28,034 nt of DNA from a virus: positions 1 through 28,034 of the IMG/VR virus record IMGVR_UViG_3300030389_003518; one strand, 5' to 3'. The stretch's first letter is position 1. Each line of letters begins with the position of its first letter. Below the pieces are notes generated by a model. The model was given only the letters and a program-made list of their open reading frames with translations, was not told the origin of the DNA and made no database searches. Shown one piece after another: positions 14,739 to 21,491 of the stretch. A program made the translations under genes and the position numbers.

Positions 14739-15388
14739 CCTTAGTCCTATTACTATCCCCTACATCAGTACTAGCTAATGCTGTCAGTCAATCAAATTCC
14801 GGAAGTATCACGAATCAAAATTATAATGTCAACAACGGAAATTTTCATACCAACCAGTACGGCGGAAATATAGTCTGTCAGGGACCAATGATGAACATTA
14901 CTCCCTACACCTCTTTCAATGTGAACTACGCCAAACCATTTGAACATTTTTATGAAACACCTTTCTATGATCCGACGGATAATGTAGGTGCTTTTGATGC
15001 AGATGGTAATGCTATAGGGGATGGGACACCTGACAATCCCGGTAGAATACTCTTCTACCAAAAGAACTATTCCGGTACTAATAAAGATTCTTATGGAATT
15101 GGAACAGGCATAACTTTAAACATATCCATTCCATTGGATAGATCATTTCAGAAAAGATGTAAGTCAGCTGTAGATACACAAATAGGTATTCAAAATCAGA
15201 AACTTAAGAACCTTGAGCTTGAGTGGCATGTCGCTCGGATAAAGCACTGCGGGGAATTGAAGCAACAGGGCATCCAAGTAACTAGGGACTCTGTTTTCTT
15301 TTCCGTTTGTCAAGACGTCTATTTAACTCCACGTCCTAATCAGATTGAGAAGCATTATCATTCTCTTTCTTCTTCCGAGAAGAAGTAA
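14726..15388 (+). CDS. Secreted protein with helical C-terminus, about 220 aa (third of three); start uncertain
   Basis: The frame has a signal-peptide-like segment, SKIALVLLLSPTSVLA, with its cut site near ANA, but no ATG, GTG or TTG next to it. The only ATG lies 159 bases upstream at 14567, giving a basic 53-residue leader that looks non-genic. The best local candidates are ATT at 14726 or ATA at 14735. The mature part has Gly/Asn-rich repeats (GSITNQNYNVNNGNFHTNQY), GIGTGITLNISIPLD and a helical C-terminal domain with four Cys (RFQKRC, KHCGEL, FSVCQD). Similar sequences, as I recall, occur in cyanophages with a normal start. It overlaps the convergent gene by 53 bases. Confidence 0.6.
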   Translation: MSKIALVLLLSPTSVLANAVSQSNSGSITNQNYNVNNGNFHTNQYGGNIVCQGPMMNITPYTSFNVNYAKPFEHFYETPFYDPTDNVGAFDADGNAIGDGTPDNPGRILFYQKNYSGTNKDSYGIGTGITLNISIPLDRSFQKRCKSAVDTQIGIQNQKLKNLELEWHVARIKHCGELKQQGIQVTRDSVFFSVCQDVYLTPRPNQIEKHYHSLSSSEKK

Positions 15389-16019
15389 TTTTCTTTACAA
15401 TATTTTTCGTAATTCCTTTTATTAAATTAATTATTGCAGGTGACCCTGCGGCTATGCTTGCTATCACTACTGTATTTAAGATCAAGGTAGGTTCTGGAAG
15501 CCACTGATCACGATATACTACATCCTCCCAAACCACTAAGCATTCACTCTTGTCCTCGTTATATACAAACGATTTAACTCGTTCCATACGCTTCTCATTA
15601 GCCCACGAGCCTACTCTTAATTTTGAATTAGGATCAGGACAAGGAGGGAAGAAGGTTTTCTCTTCTTTCTTTGGAGGAAGATTTGATCTTATATCTTCTC
15701 TTAGTATTGGCTGTTCTTCTTTCTCCTTCTCTTTTTTTGGTGTATCATAAATTACACGAGCAGGGTCATATTCGATATCGTCTATCTCTGCTACCTCTCC
15801 CCATGGGCAGCTCCAAAAACTTCCGTTAGGATCTACATTTACAAGATTAGAATTTTCATTGGCATCCCGATGCGTTTTATAACATCCTGGTAACAATAAA
15901 GAAGGTGTATCAAAAGAAGGATTATTAACAAAACCATTAAATACACTAACAGGAGGTATTATCTCTACAGGAATATTAGGTACGGATATATCCGGAATAG
16001 ATATATCTGGGATACTCAT
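15336..16019 (-). CDS. Proline-rich protein with C-terminal membrane anchor, 227 aa
   Basis: Not recognised. The N-terminus is a Pro/Ile/Ser repeat (IPDISIPDISVPNIPVEII), then a region with Cys (GCYKTH, SCPWGE, FFPPCPDPN) and charged low-complexity KKEKEKEEQP. A single hydrophobic segment near residues 178-200 (TLILNTVVIASIAAGSPAII) is followed by a basic tail (KKITSSRKKKEND). This topology suits a membrane-anchored virion or lysis protein. It starts on a TAATG overlap with the upstream 70-aa gene and its 3' end overlaps the convergent secreted-protein gene. Confidence 0.6.
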   Translation of the reverse strand: MSIPDISIPDISVPNIPVEIIPPVSVFNGFVNNPSFDTPSLLLPGCYKTHRDANENSNLVNVDPNGSFWSCPWGEVAEIDDIEYDPARVIYDTPKKEKEKEEQPILREDIRSNLPPKKEEKTFFPPCPDPNSKLRVGSWANEKRMERVKSFVYNEDKSECLVVWEDVVYRDQWLPEPTLILNTVVIASIAAGSPAIINLIKGITKNIVKKITSSRKKKENDNASQSD

Positions 16020-16231
16020 TAGAAAGGAATGGAAACTCCTGTCTTACTAGGAAGCTTATCTTCTATAGCGTTTGGAAGAACTTGCTGAATATCTCCCATC
16101 AATTTATTTTTTATAAGTCTTTCCAGATTACCACTGGTTGCATATTTATAAGCATAGAAACCTCCGCCAAGAATTCCTAATAAACCAAGGGTGTTAAGAA
16201 AAACTAGTGCTGTAATTATTTTCTTGATCAT
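16019..16231 (-). CDS. Small single-helix membrane protein, 70 aa
   Basis: MIKKIITALVFLNTLGLLGI and GGGFYAYKYATSG form a basic start plus one transmembrane helix of about 25 residues. A short soluble tail (NLERLIKNKLMGDIQQVLPN... KTGVSIPF) follows. I recall related small proteins in other cyanophages. The stop overlaps the next start as TAATG, so the two are coupled. The function is unknown. Confidence 0.65.
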   Translation of the reverse strand: MIKKIITALVFLNTLGLLGILGGGFYAYKYATSGNLERLIKNKLMGDIQQVLPNAIEDKLPSKTGVSIPF

Positions 16232-16274
16232 TATGTATTAATAACTTTTGTTCTAATTATAGGTTTTACATATC

Positions 16275-16484
16275 CTAATGCAAGTCCAAGTCAGTCTTGT
16301 CTTCCTTTACTCTAAACACTAACAACTCATCTCCCTCTTTTATATCTTTAATTTCTGGATGTATAGTGCGTTTGGGCTTATCTAGGTCTTTAAAAACTAA
16401 GTCCATAGATTTATACATGAAAGCAAAAGCAGTCCCAGCTAGAAGAGAAAAACAAAAGAAATAAATCAGTTCTACAAAGTTCAT
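16275..16484 (-). CDS. Small membrane protein, 69 aa
   Basis: MNFVELIYFFCFSLLAGTAF gives one transmembrane helix at the N-terminus. The soluble part has HPEIKDIKEGDELLVFRVKE and ends Asp-rich. Not recognised by name; it resembles small proteins placed near virion genes in cyanophages. The start overlaps the previous gene's stop by one base. Confidence 0.6.
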   Translation of the reverse strand: MNFVELIYFFCFSLLAGTAFAFMYKSMDLVFKDLDKPKRTIHPEIKDIKEGDELLVFRVKEDKTDLDLH

Positions 16485-16879
16485 TAAGTTATAGTGGTAT
16501 CTTGATTATTTAACATATATGATACCGTGATGTCTATAACAGCACTAGTACTTCCATAAGCTTTTATTACATCGTCAGGTTCAATTATTAATTTATTACC
16601 ACTCATAAATTCTACGGAAGATTGTGCTGGTACTACGCCAGAAGTTACTAAAGATGTGGGTAGACCACCCTGAGACAGATCGACTCCTCCCTTAAATAAG
16701 GTAACAGTTACGTTCTGTGTACTAGCATGAGTATTAGAAGCTAAGATACTTAAAACAACTCCATAAGTAGACGCAGGTATACCACTAGAGTTTGTAGAGC
16801 CTGTAATTATCGCCTGTTGTAAATTAGCGTTGGAATTATCTGTAATATTTGCTCTACAGACTGAAATAAAACGAGCCAT
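16484..16879 (-). CDS. Probable small virion protein, 131 aa
   Basis: MARFISVCRANITDNSNANL followed by a beta-rich, Ser/Thr/Val/Gly body (STYGVVLSILASNTHASTQN; VTVTLFKGGVDLSQGG; VIKAYGSTSAVIDITVSYML) with no signal peptide. The composition resembles head-decoration or tail-surface proteins. The product follows the repeat-rich fibre-like protein in the same direction. A TATAAATA sequence ends two bases before the ATG. Confidence 0.6.
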   Translation of the reverse strand: MARFISVCRANITDNSNANLQQAIITGSTNSSGIPASTYGVVLSILASNTHASTQNVTVTLFKGGVDLSQGGLPTSLVTSGVVPAQSSVEFMSGNKLIIEPDDVIKAYGSTSAVIDITVSYMLNNQDTTIT

Positions 16880-16923
16880 CTATTTATAAAACCTAATCAA
16901 TATTTATTCTATTTTATGAGGAG

Positions 16924-17592
16924 TTAACCTAGAGCAATTGCAAAAACCATTGCACTGTTATCAGTGAAGGTCTGAGTAGCAACTGTGTCTCCACTCATTT
17001 TAATGGTTCCACCAGTGATTGTGGTGCCTGTAATATTTGTCGCTGTTGCATTAGTAAATAGAGCGTGAGTTCCTGTGACCGTCACTCCTGACACAATACC
17101 TTTACCTTCTACAGTTCCAGTAACTGTTAAATCCCCACCTACTCCTAAATCGTCAGTTATATCTAAATCGTCAGTAACAGTAAGATCTACAGCATTAATA
17201 TTAGTAAAGTTTGCGACTGTACCAGTTACTGTGGTTCCTGTAATGTTTGTAGCAGTTACGTTTGTAAATAAGGCACTGGTTCCTGTAACTGTAGTACCAG
17301 TGATATTAGTAACAGTCGCATTCGTAAATAATGCATGAGTACCTGTGACAGTTACTCCAGATATAGTCCCTTTACCTTCTATAGTTCCTGTAACTGTGGT
17401 ATCTCCACTAACAGTGCCACCTGTTCTAGGTAAGTAATAAACATTTAAATATGCTTTTGTACCTGATATTGTTAACTTTTTATTTTTTAACCCAGGATCA
17501 GGCTCAGATACATTAACAACCGTCAATAGATCATCTTCTGCTAATAAGAGACCTGCTTGTTCCTGTAATTCACTAATTCTACGATTTGCCAC
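16924..17592 (-). CDS. Repeat-containing fibre-like virion protein, 222 aa
   Basis: A short N-terminal domain (MANRRISELQEQAGLLLAED ... LKNKKLTISGTKAYL) leads into a Thr/Gly/Val/Asn-rich region with a 20-residue repeat (TVTGTHALFTNATVTNITGT) at residues 81-100, 101-120 and 171-190, plus part at 121-132. A larger unit starting GTIEGKG or GTVEGKG occurs at about 69 and 159. This is the look of a beta-helical phage fibre or baseplate spike, probably trimeric. It ends FTDNSAMVFAIALG. Host-receptor contact is an inference. The N-terminus resembles structural proteins I recall from cyanophages. Confidence 0.75.
   Translation of the reverse strand: MANRRISELQEQAGLLLAEDDLLTVVNVSEPDPGLKNKKLTISGTKAYLNVYYLPRTGGTVSGDTTVTGTIEGKGTISGVTVTGTHALFTNATVTNITGTTVTGTSALFTNVTATNITGTTVTGTVANFTNINAVDLTVTDDLDITDDLGVGGDLTVTGTVEGKGIVSGVTVTGTHALFTNATATNITGTTITGGTIKMSGDTVATQTFTDNSAMVFAIALG
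17023..17082 (-). repeat. Third 60-base coding repeat, separated from the tandem pair
   Basis: It encodes residues 171-190 (TVTGTHALFTNATATNITGT), nearly identical in protein to the first unit at 81-100. It lies after a 50-residue insert and the second GTVEGKG segment, so the larger GT-EGKG-SGV-TVTGTHALF block (about 35 residues) is itself duplicated. Confidence 0.7.
17233..17352 (-). repeat. Tandem 60-base coding repeats in the fibre-like gene (two units)
   Basis: Two adjacent 60-base units encode residues 81-100 and 101-120 of the fibre-like protein, each reading TVTGT-ALFTN-T-TNITGT. A third partial unit follows (residues 121-132, TVTGTVANFTNI). The bases differ at third positions, so these are old protein-level repeats rather than a recent DNA duplication. 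Confidence 0.7.
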
Positions 17593-17648
17593 GACCTAAT
17601 TCTTAGTTAACACTTTATTAACTAATTATAGATCTAGTATTCTGACGA

Positions 17649-17957
17649 TTACTGTACTTTAATTTCTACTCTAGGTAGGAAATCTGTTACTACCTTCCAT
17701 CCAAATTGCACCCCAGTTACTAACAAACAAGAAACTACTAATAGTAAAACAATCTCTGCAATCGTTAGGTTTCTTTTAACATAAACTACCTTCTGATTAG
17801 GAGGATTAAATGTTAATTGTTCTCTATTTATTGGCGGCATTTGTGCTAAAGTTTGTTGTATAGCCAGCTCTTTGGCACGAGCTTTCATTCCAGCTAATTG
17901 TTCAGGAGTTATCTGTGGAATTCCTGGTTGTTGACTTGGTGGTACCTGCTCTTCCAT
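17649..17957 (-). CDS. Single-span membrane protein, 102 aa
   Basis: The N-terminal 55 residues are Pro/Gln/Ala-rich and cytoplasmic-looking (EEQVPPSQQPGIPQITPEQL; MKARAKELAIQQTLAQMPPI). They are followed by KVVYVKRNLTIAEIVLLLVV and SCLLVTGVQFGWKVV, one transmembrane helix, and a short end FLPRVEIKVQ. I recall a similar C-terminal half in other cyanophage proteins. It is the first gene of the leftward group here, separated by 52 bases from the divergent HTH gene. Confidence 0.65.
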   Translation of the reverse strand: MEEQVPPSQQPGIPQITPEQLAGMKARAKELAIQQTLAQMPPINREQLTFNPPNQKVVYVKRNLTIAEIVLLLVVSCLLVTGVQFGWKVVTDFLPRVEIKVQ

Positions 17958-18009
17958 TGATGCAAATTGTTTACTTTTACATTAGCATTTAATTAAGAGT
18001 AATGAAACT

Positions 18010-18426
18010 ATGAATACAGGATTACGCAAAGGTTTAGAAGATATAGCGTGGGAATTAAAAGGAATAAAAAACATTTTATCTTCCATGTGGCACAGTCGTT
18101 ATGAGGACGGAATTACGGATTCCTTAAATCCTCAGGCTTTTGCTGATGAATATATTAGTACCGAAGAATGCTCTCGTAGACTAGGAGTTTCAGATCAGAC
18201 TCTTCGTAATTGGATGGCTTTAGGCAGAAAACATCCAGATAAAGGATGGGTAGAAGGAATACATTACGTTAATGCGTCCCCAGATCCGGGCAGAAAGGCT
18301 TTAATTAGGATACCTTGGAATAAATTAGTACAATCATTCGTAAAAAATAAGAAGTTTACATCTCAGGATTACAGGAAAAAAGCTTCACCTATGTATGTAA
18401 CAACTAGCACTGGAAAGTTAACATGA
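18010..18426 (+). CDS. Helix-turn-helix DNA-binding protein, 138 aa
   Basis: Residues about 49-73 (ISTEECSRRLGVSDQTLRNW) form a MerR/excisionase-type helix-turn-helix, and GIHYVNASPDPGRKALIRIP looks like the wing. The 48 residues before it and a Lys-rich tail (VKNKKFTSQDYRKK) are of unknown role. A DNA-binding regulator or terminase-small-subunit-like job is possible. It is first in a chain of genes that overlap by four bases each. It shares its upstream region with the divergent membrane-protein gene and could control it. Confidence 0.65.
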   Translation: MNTGLRKGLEDIAWELKGIKNILSSMWHSRYEDGITDSLNPQAFADEYISTEECSRRLGVSDQTLRNWMALGRKHPDKGWVEGIHYVNASPDPGRKALIRIPWNKLVQSFVKNKKFTSQDYRKKASPMYVTTSTGKLT

Positions 18427-18884
18427 TTGCTCATAGATTCATTAATATCGATATATCAAAAGTTACTATACAAAATTATAAAGAAACATTATCAGAATCA
18501 CTAAGCTTACAGGTAGAAATATTTATTCCTCCAGAAGGTTCTTTTGATGATGATTGTTTAAAAAGGTATTTGGAAAATGTAAAAAATTACGAGCAAGAAG
18601 ATGCTAACTCTAATATGACATTAGCGAACAGATTACGTATTGCTTTTAAAGACATGAATGCAGATACTATATGTGGTAAATTTCCAAAAGCTGAACTCCC
18701 TTTAAAAAGACGATTACGTTGTGTAGCTGAATATTTAATTAGGTCAGGAGAGTTCAATAAAGTAAGAGATAAGGATGGCAAACTAGTAAAAAAGCGTGGT
18801 ATTTTAGGAAAAATGGTTGTGCTTTATCAACCAATGCCTAAATTACTTGAATCTTTATCTAAACAAGGACTATTAAAGAAATGA
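18423..18884 (+). CDS. Hypothetical protein, 153 aa
   Basis: Not recognised. Overlaps its neighbours by ATGA at both ends. Mostly helical with charged clusters (LPLKRRLRCVAEYLIRSGEF, FNKVRDKDGKLVKKRGILG) that could resemble a winged-helix segment: a recognition-like helix followed by a Lys/Gly hairpin and VVLYQP. That would make it a DNA-binding protein, but this is only an impression. Confidence 0.6.
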   Translation: MIAHRFINIDISKVTIQNYKETLSESLSLQVEIFIPPEGSFDDDCLKRYLENVKNYEQEDANSNMTLANRLRIAFKDMNADTICGKFPKAELPLKRRLRCVAEYLIRSGEFNKVRDKDGKLVKKRGILGKMVVLYQPMPKLLESLSKQGLLKK

Positions 18885-19285
18885 ACAGAAGAGAACGATT
18901 AATTGCCTCTGTGATTGGGGAAGACATGGATCCACAAAAGGCTGCCTTTTTAGATACAACTATTAAATTTATACTGGCTGATCAAGGACAACAATATTTA
19001 AAATTCTGGGATCTTAAAGGTCCTGGAGTTATGCGTTTAAATGCCACACAAGAAACAGACTCTTGGTGCACATTACAGGATTTACAAGATGATATACGTC
19101 TATGTGAATCCGTAAATAATGACGACTTGAGTGAAAGTTTGAAAAGGATCCTGAATAGAGCACAGAAAATTGATCCTAAAAAGATGGCGGGTTATATGAT
19201 TCTAGACAAAGCTGGGATTAGATATATAGAAATAGATTATGAAAACATGGAAACAGTAGATGCTTCTCCCTGTTCTCTTAACTAA
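18881..19285 (+). CDS. Hypothetical protein, 134 aa
   Basis: Not recognised. Soluble, starting MNRRERLIASVIGEDMDPQK, with WCTLQDLQDDIRLCESVNND in the middle and an acidic end. Overlaps the upstream gene as ATGA and the Dam-like gene by one base (TAATG), so all belong to one coupled set. Confidence 0.6.
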   Translation: MNRRERLIASVIGEDMDPQKAAFLDTTIKFILADQGQQYLKFWDLKGPGVMRLNATQETDSWCTLQDLQDDIRLCESVNNDDLSESLKRILNRAQKIDPKKMAGYMILDKAGIRYIEIDYENMETVDASPCSLN

Positions 19286-19872
19286 TGGCTATACATGATG
19301 TTAAAAAACATAATGAAGATTTAGAATTAATTACTAATTATGATTTAGTATCTGCTGCACATGCATTATTAGAGGGTATCGATCTAGATGTGGCTAGTTC
19401 CCGTGTAGCAAACGATTATGTAGAAGCTAATAATTTCTTTACTCCCAGTGATGATGGCTTGAATTGTCAGCAATGGTTTGGAAGTGTTTATTTATTTCCT
19501 CCTAGTGGAGCATATTTCTGGGATAAAAAAAATGAGAAATGGAAAATGACTCGTGCCTCTTCACCTTCATTAACATCTTCTCATGCTGTATGGTTTCGTA
19601 AATTATATAAAGCATGGTTAGCTAAAGAAATAAAACAAGGATTATATTTTACTAACTGTCCCGACATGATTAGATACGAACAAAAGATATTTGACTTCCC
19701 TATTTGTATATTAAAAACTGCACCTTCGTTAATAAAAAATACAAGTAAAGGTATTGGTACACATAAAACTTGCACGTCTTTATTGGTATATTTACCTCCG
19801 ATACAAAACTCTACAAAAATGATAGAAAAGTTTATAGATATTTATGATGAAAAAGGTAGACTCCTTTGTTAG
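19285..19872 (+). CDS. Dam-like DNA adenine methyltransferase relative with altered catalytic motif, 195 aa
   Basis: The order of motifs follows the phage DNA N6-adenine methyltransferase (Dam-like) family: IDLDVASSRVAN (residues 32-43), EANNFFTPSDDGLN (48-60), then W-x-G-x-VYLFPPSG (64-75) where active family members have a (D/N)PP(Y/W) tetrad. Phe-Pro-Pro-Ser has lost both the first acidic/amide residue and the aromatic. The rest (SSHAVWFRKLYKAWL; YFTNCPDMIRYEQKIFDFPI; HKTCTSLLVYLPP) keeps the fold. It may be inactive or have another substrate. It overlaps the 5' part of the deaminase frame but not its chosen start. Confidence 0.65.
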   Translation: MAIHDVKKHNEDLELITNYDLVSAAHALLEGIDLDVASSRVANDYVEANNFFTPSDDGLNCQQWFGSVYLFPPSGAYFWDKKNEKWKMTRASSPSLTSSHAVWFRKLYKAWLAKEIKQGLYFTNCPDMIRYEQKIFDFPICILKTAPSLIKNTSKGIGTHKTCTSLLVYLPPIQNSTKMIEKFIDIYDEKGRLLC

Positions 19873-19906
19873 ATTAGATATACTCGAAGAACACAAAAGA
19901 AGCATT

Positions 19907-20485
19907 ATGAGTATCTTATCTGATTGGGAAATTAAGCATCTTGTTGAAAAAGAAAACATGATAGAACCCTTTGTAGCAAAGGAAGTTAAGGAAATTAATG
20001 GTAAGAGAACTCTGAGTTATGGTTTAAGTTCTTATGGATATGATATAAGACTATCTGAAGAGAAATGTTCACTGTTTGGAGGTACACAAACAGGTATGTG
20101 TGACCCTAAAGATTTTGATTTCGAGATATTGAAATCTACCACACTAAATGAAGATGAAAGAGGTAAATACTTCTTATTACCACCTTTTGGATATTGCTTA
20201 TGTAGAGCAGAAGAAAAGATAAAACTACCAAAAGATATAACAGTCGTTGCTGTCGGTAAATCTAGTTATGCAAGATCAGGAATATTATGTAATATCACAC
20301 CGGCTGAAAGTGGATGGGAAGGTTATTTAACATTACAAATAACCAATTGTACTTCCTTATTTAATAGAATTTATGCAAATGAAGGAATTACGCAGTTACA
20401 ATTTTATAGAGGAAATCCCTGTGATATTGACTATCCTCAAAGAAAAAGCAGTAGAAAAATAAAAAAAGAGATTGCTAAAGTCTAA
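19907..20485 (+). CDS. dcd: dCTP deaminase-like protein, 192 aa, catalytic Glu replaced
   Basis: MSILSDWEIKHLV is the family N-terminus, so I choose ATG 19907 rather than 19844. YGLSSYGYDIRLS (38-50), VGKSSYARSGIL (116-127), TPAESGWEGYLTLQITN (131-147) and YANEGITQLQF (156-166) are family blocks. Ser119, Ser120 and Arg123 match the nucleotide site. The catalytic Glu (VTLE-type, E. coli Glu138) corresponds to Gln144 (CAA at 20336-20338). The usual C-terminal G-x-YQGQ-x-G lid is absent. Family membership is strong; deamination of dCTP to dUTP is doubtful. It could bind nucleotide, act like a dUTPase relative or use another residue. Confidence 0.82.
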   Translation: MSILSDWEIKHLVEKENMIEPFVAKEVKEINGKRTLSYGLSSYGYDIRLSEEKCSLFGGTQTGMCDPKDFDFEILKSTTLNEDERGKYFLLPPFGYCLCRAEEKIKLPKDITVVAVGKSSYARSGILCNITPAESGWEGYLTLQITNCTSLFNRIYANEGITQLQFYRGNPCDIDYPQRKSSRKIKKEIAKV

Positions 20486-20872
20486 TTACATATAGAAAGG
20501 CTTACCAAATTGAGGTTGTGGTTTACCTGCATATTTAGTAGAGCCAGCTCCTGGACCTCCGAAATTACGTCCTCTGAGACTTGGTAATTCGGTTCCCTCT
20601 AAATCTGCTTTACCTATAGGTGTTCTACCTCCTACACTTGGTTCTGCAAACCCTCTCTCTTGTCTATATTTACCAGCGGCACGGGAAGCTTTGAAAAATC
20701 TGCTTATACGCTTTTGCTGTTTATTACTACCTGCCACATCCCCTCTCTCATCCATCTCTAAACGACGTAGATCGACGTCATATGCTTGTTCAGGGTTTAT
20801 ATCAGATATATCGGCTCCAGACGTTCCTGAGTCTTGTCTAGGGTCGTATGTAGTGTCGTAGAATCTTGCCAT
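20486..20872 (-). CDS. Gly/Arg-rich probable virion protein, 128 aa
   Basis: I choose the ATG at 20872 (MARFYDTTYDPRQDSGTSGA) over one 13 codons upstream, since MARFYD reads as a natural start. The protein is hydrophilic, with charge clusters (DLRRLEMDERGDVAGSNKQQ; KRISRFFKASRAAGKYRQER) and a Gly/Pro-rich end (GRNFGGPGAGSTKYAGKPQP). There are no membrane segments. The function is unknown; disordered composition suggests a virion or scaffold component. It is divergent from the 20911 gene. Confidence 0.6.
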   Translation of the reverse strand: MARFYDTTYDPRQDSGTSGADISDINPEQAYDVDLRRLEMDERGDVAGSNKQQKRISRFFKASRAAGKYRQERGFAEPSVGGRTPIGKADLEGTELPSLRGRNFGGPGAGSTKYAGKPQPQFGKPFYM

Positions 20873-20879
20873 GATAATA

Positions 20880-20906
20880 TTGTAGGAGAAAGAAATCATC
20901 CTACAA
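20880..20906. promoter_or_regulatory. Perfect inverted repeat between divergent genes
   Basis: TTGTAGGA (20880-20887) and TCCTACAA (20899-20906) are perfect 8-bp inverted repeats with an 11-base spacer. They fill the 38-base gap between a leftward and a rightward gene. It could be an operator dimer site or an RNA hairpin in both leaders (the TAGGAG can also act as a ribosome binding site). Confidence 0.4.
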
Positions 20907-20910
20907 AACA

Positions 20911-21213
20911 ATGCTTGGTGCTAATAATTTCTTAGGAGACTTTGTTAAAGACGAATTGAAGTGTAGAGGTTTGTCTATAGAGGATTTTGGTGCTCCAATA
21001 AATAATGAAAATAATGACGTTCCTTTGTATGATATGTATAACAGAGGATTAGCAGCATGTGGACAAGGAATGAACAGAACAAACCTAGGACAGAGACCGG
21101 GACTGACAGGTTATATACCATCGATGGAAGAGGGGATGAGACAGGGAGCCTCTGTGAAACCGAAAACCCTCTTAATGGTATTAGACTCTCCGAATTCCAA
21201 GACGAAAAAATAG
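20911..21213 (+). CDS. Hypothetical protein, 100 aa
   Basis: Not recognised. MLGANNFLGDFVKDELKCRG begins a soluble protein with Gly/Asn-rich stretches (GLAACGQGMNRTNLGQRPGL) and a Lys/Thr end. It lies eight bases before the DUF3310-type gene, probably in one transcript. Confidence 0.55.
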   Translation: MLGANNFLGDFVKDELKCRGLSIEDFGAPINNENNDVPLYDMYNRGLAACGQGMNRTNLGQRPGLTGYIPSMEEGMRQGASVKPKTLLMVLDSPNSKTKK

Positions 21214-21221
21214 ATAAAACA

Positions 21222-21491
21222 ATGGAAGAATGTACTGATGGATTTTGTCCTATGCCATCTACTGGTCAACCTTTACATTTTTTTGATCCTGTAGATAAAC
21301 CAATTCACTACGCAGCAGGTTCTGTAGAGTGTATAGCTGCAATAGAAGCTCAACTTACGCCAGAAGAGTTCCGTGGTTATTTAAAGGGTAATGTAGCTAA
21401 ATATATGTGGCGTGAACGAAAAAAAGGTGGCAAAGAATCCCTGAAGAAAGCCAGATGGTATTTGAATAAACTGATTGAATTAGAGAGCTAA
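21222..21491 (+). CDS. DUF3310-type protein, 89 aa
   Basis: Start at ATG 21222 (MEECTDGFCPMPSTGQPLHF). The conserved block DKPIHYAAGSVECIAAIEAQ, then EEFRGYLKGNVAKYMWRERK and SLKKARWYLNKLIEL, is the DUF3310 pattern, found in T7-like and other phages and related to the nucleotide kinase family of T7 gp1.7. It probably takes part in phage nucleotide metabolism, consistent with the deaminase-like gene nearby. It runs 12 bases into the convergent NblA-like gene. The earlier in-frame ATG at 21057 would overlap the upstream gene and add unrelated sequence. Confidence 0.8.
   Translation: MEECTDGFCPMPSTGQPLHFFDPVDKPIHYAAGSVECIAAIEAQLTPEEFRGYLKGNVAKYMWRERKKGGKESLKKARWYLNKLIELES

Noticed and set aside
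16881-16888. TATAAATA on the minus strand, like a T4 late promoter
   Set aside because: It ends two bases before the ATG, so transcription would start inside the gene; no other well-placed copies were found in front of late-type genes.
17075-17338. Rightward frame of 87 aa across the fibre repeats
   Set aside because: It is the antisense of the repeat-rich fibre gene; its Val/Pro/Thr repeats are the mirror of the real repeats.
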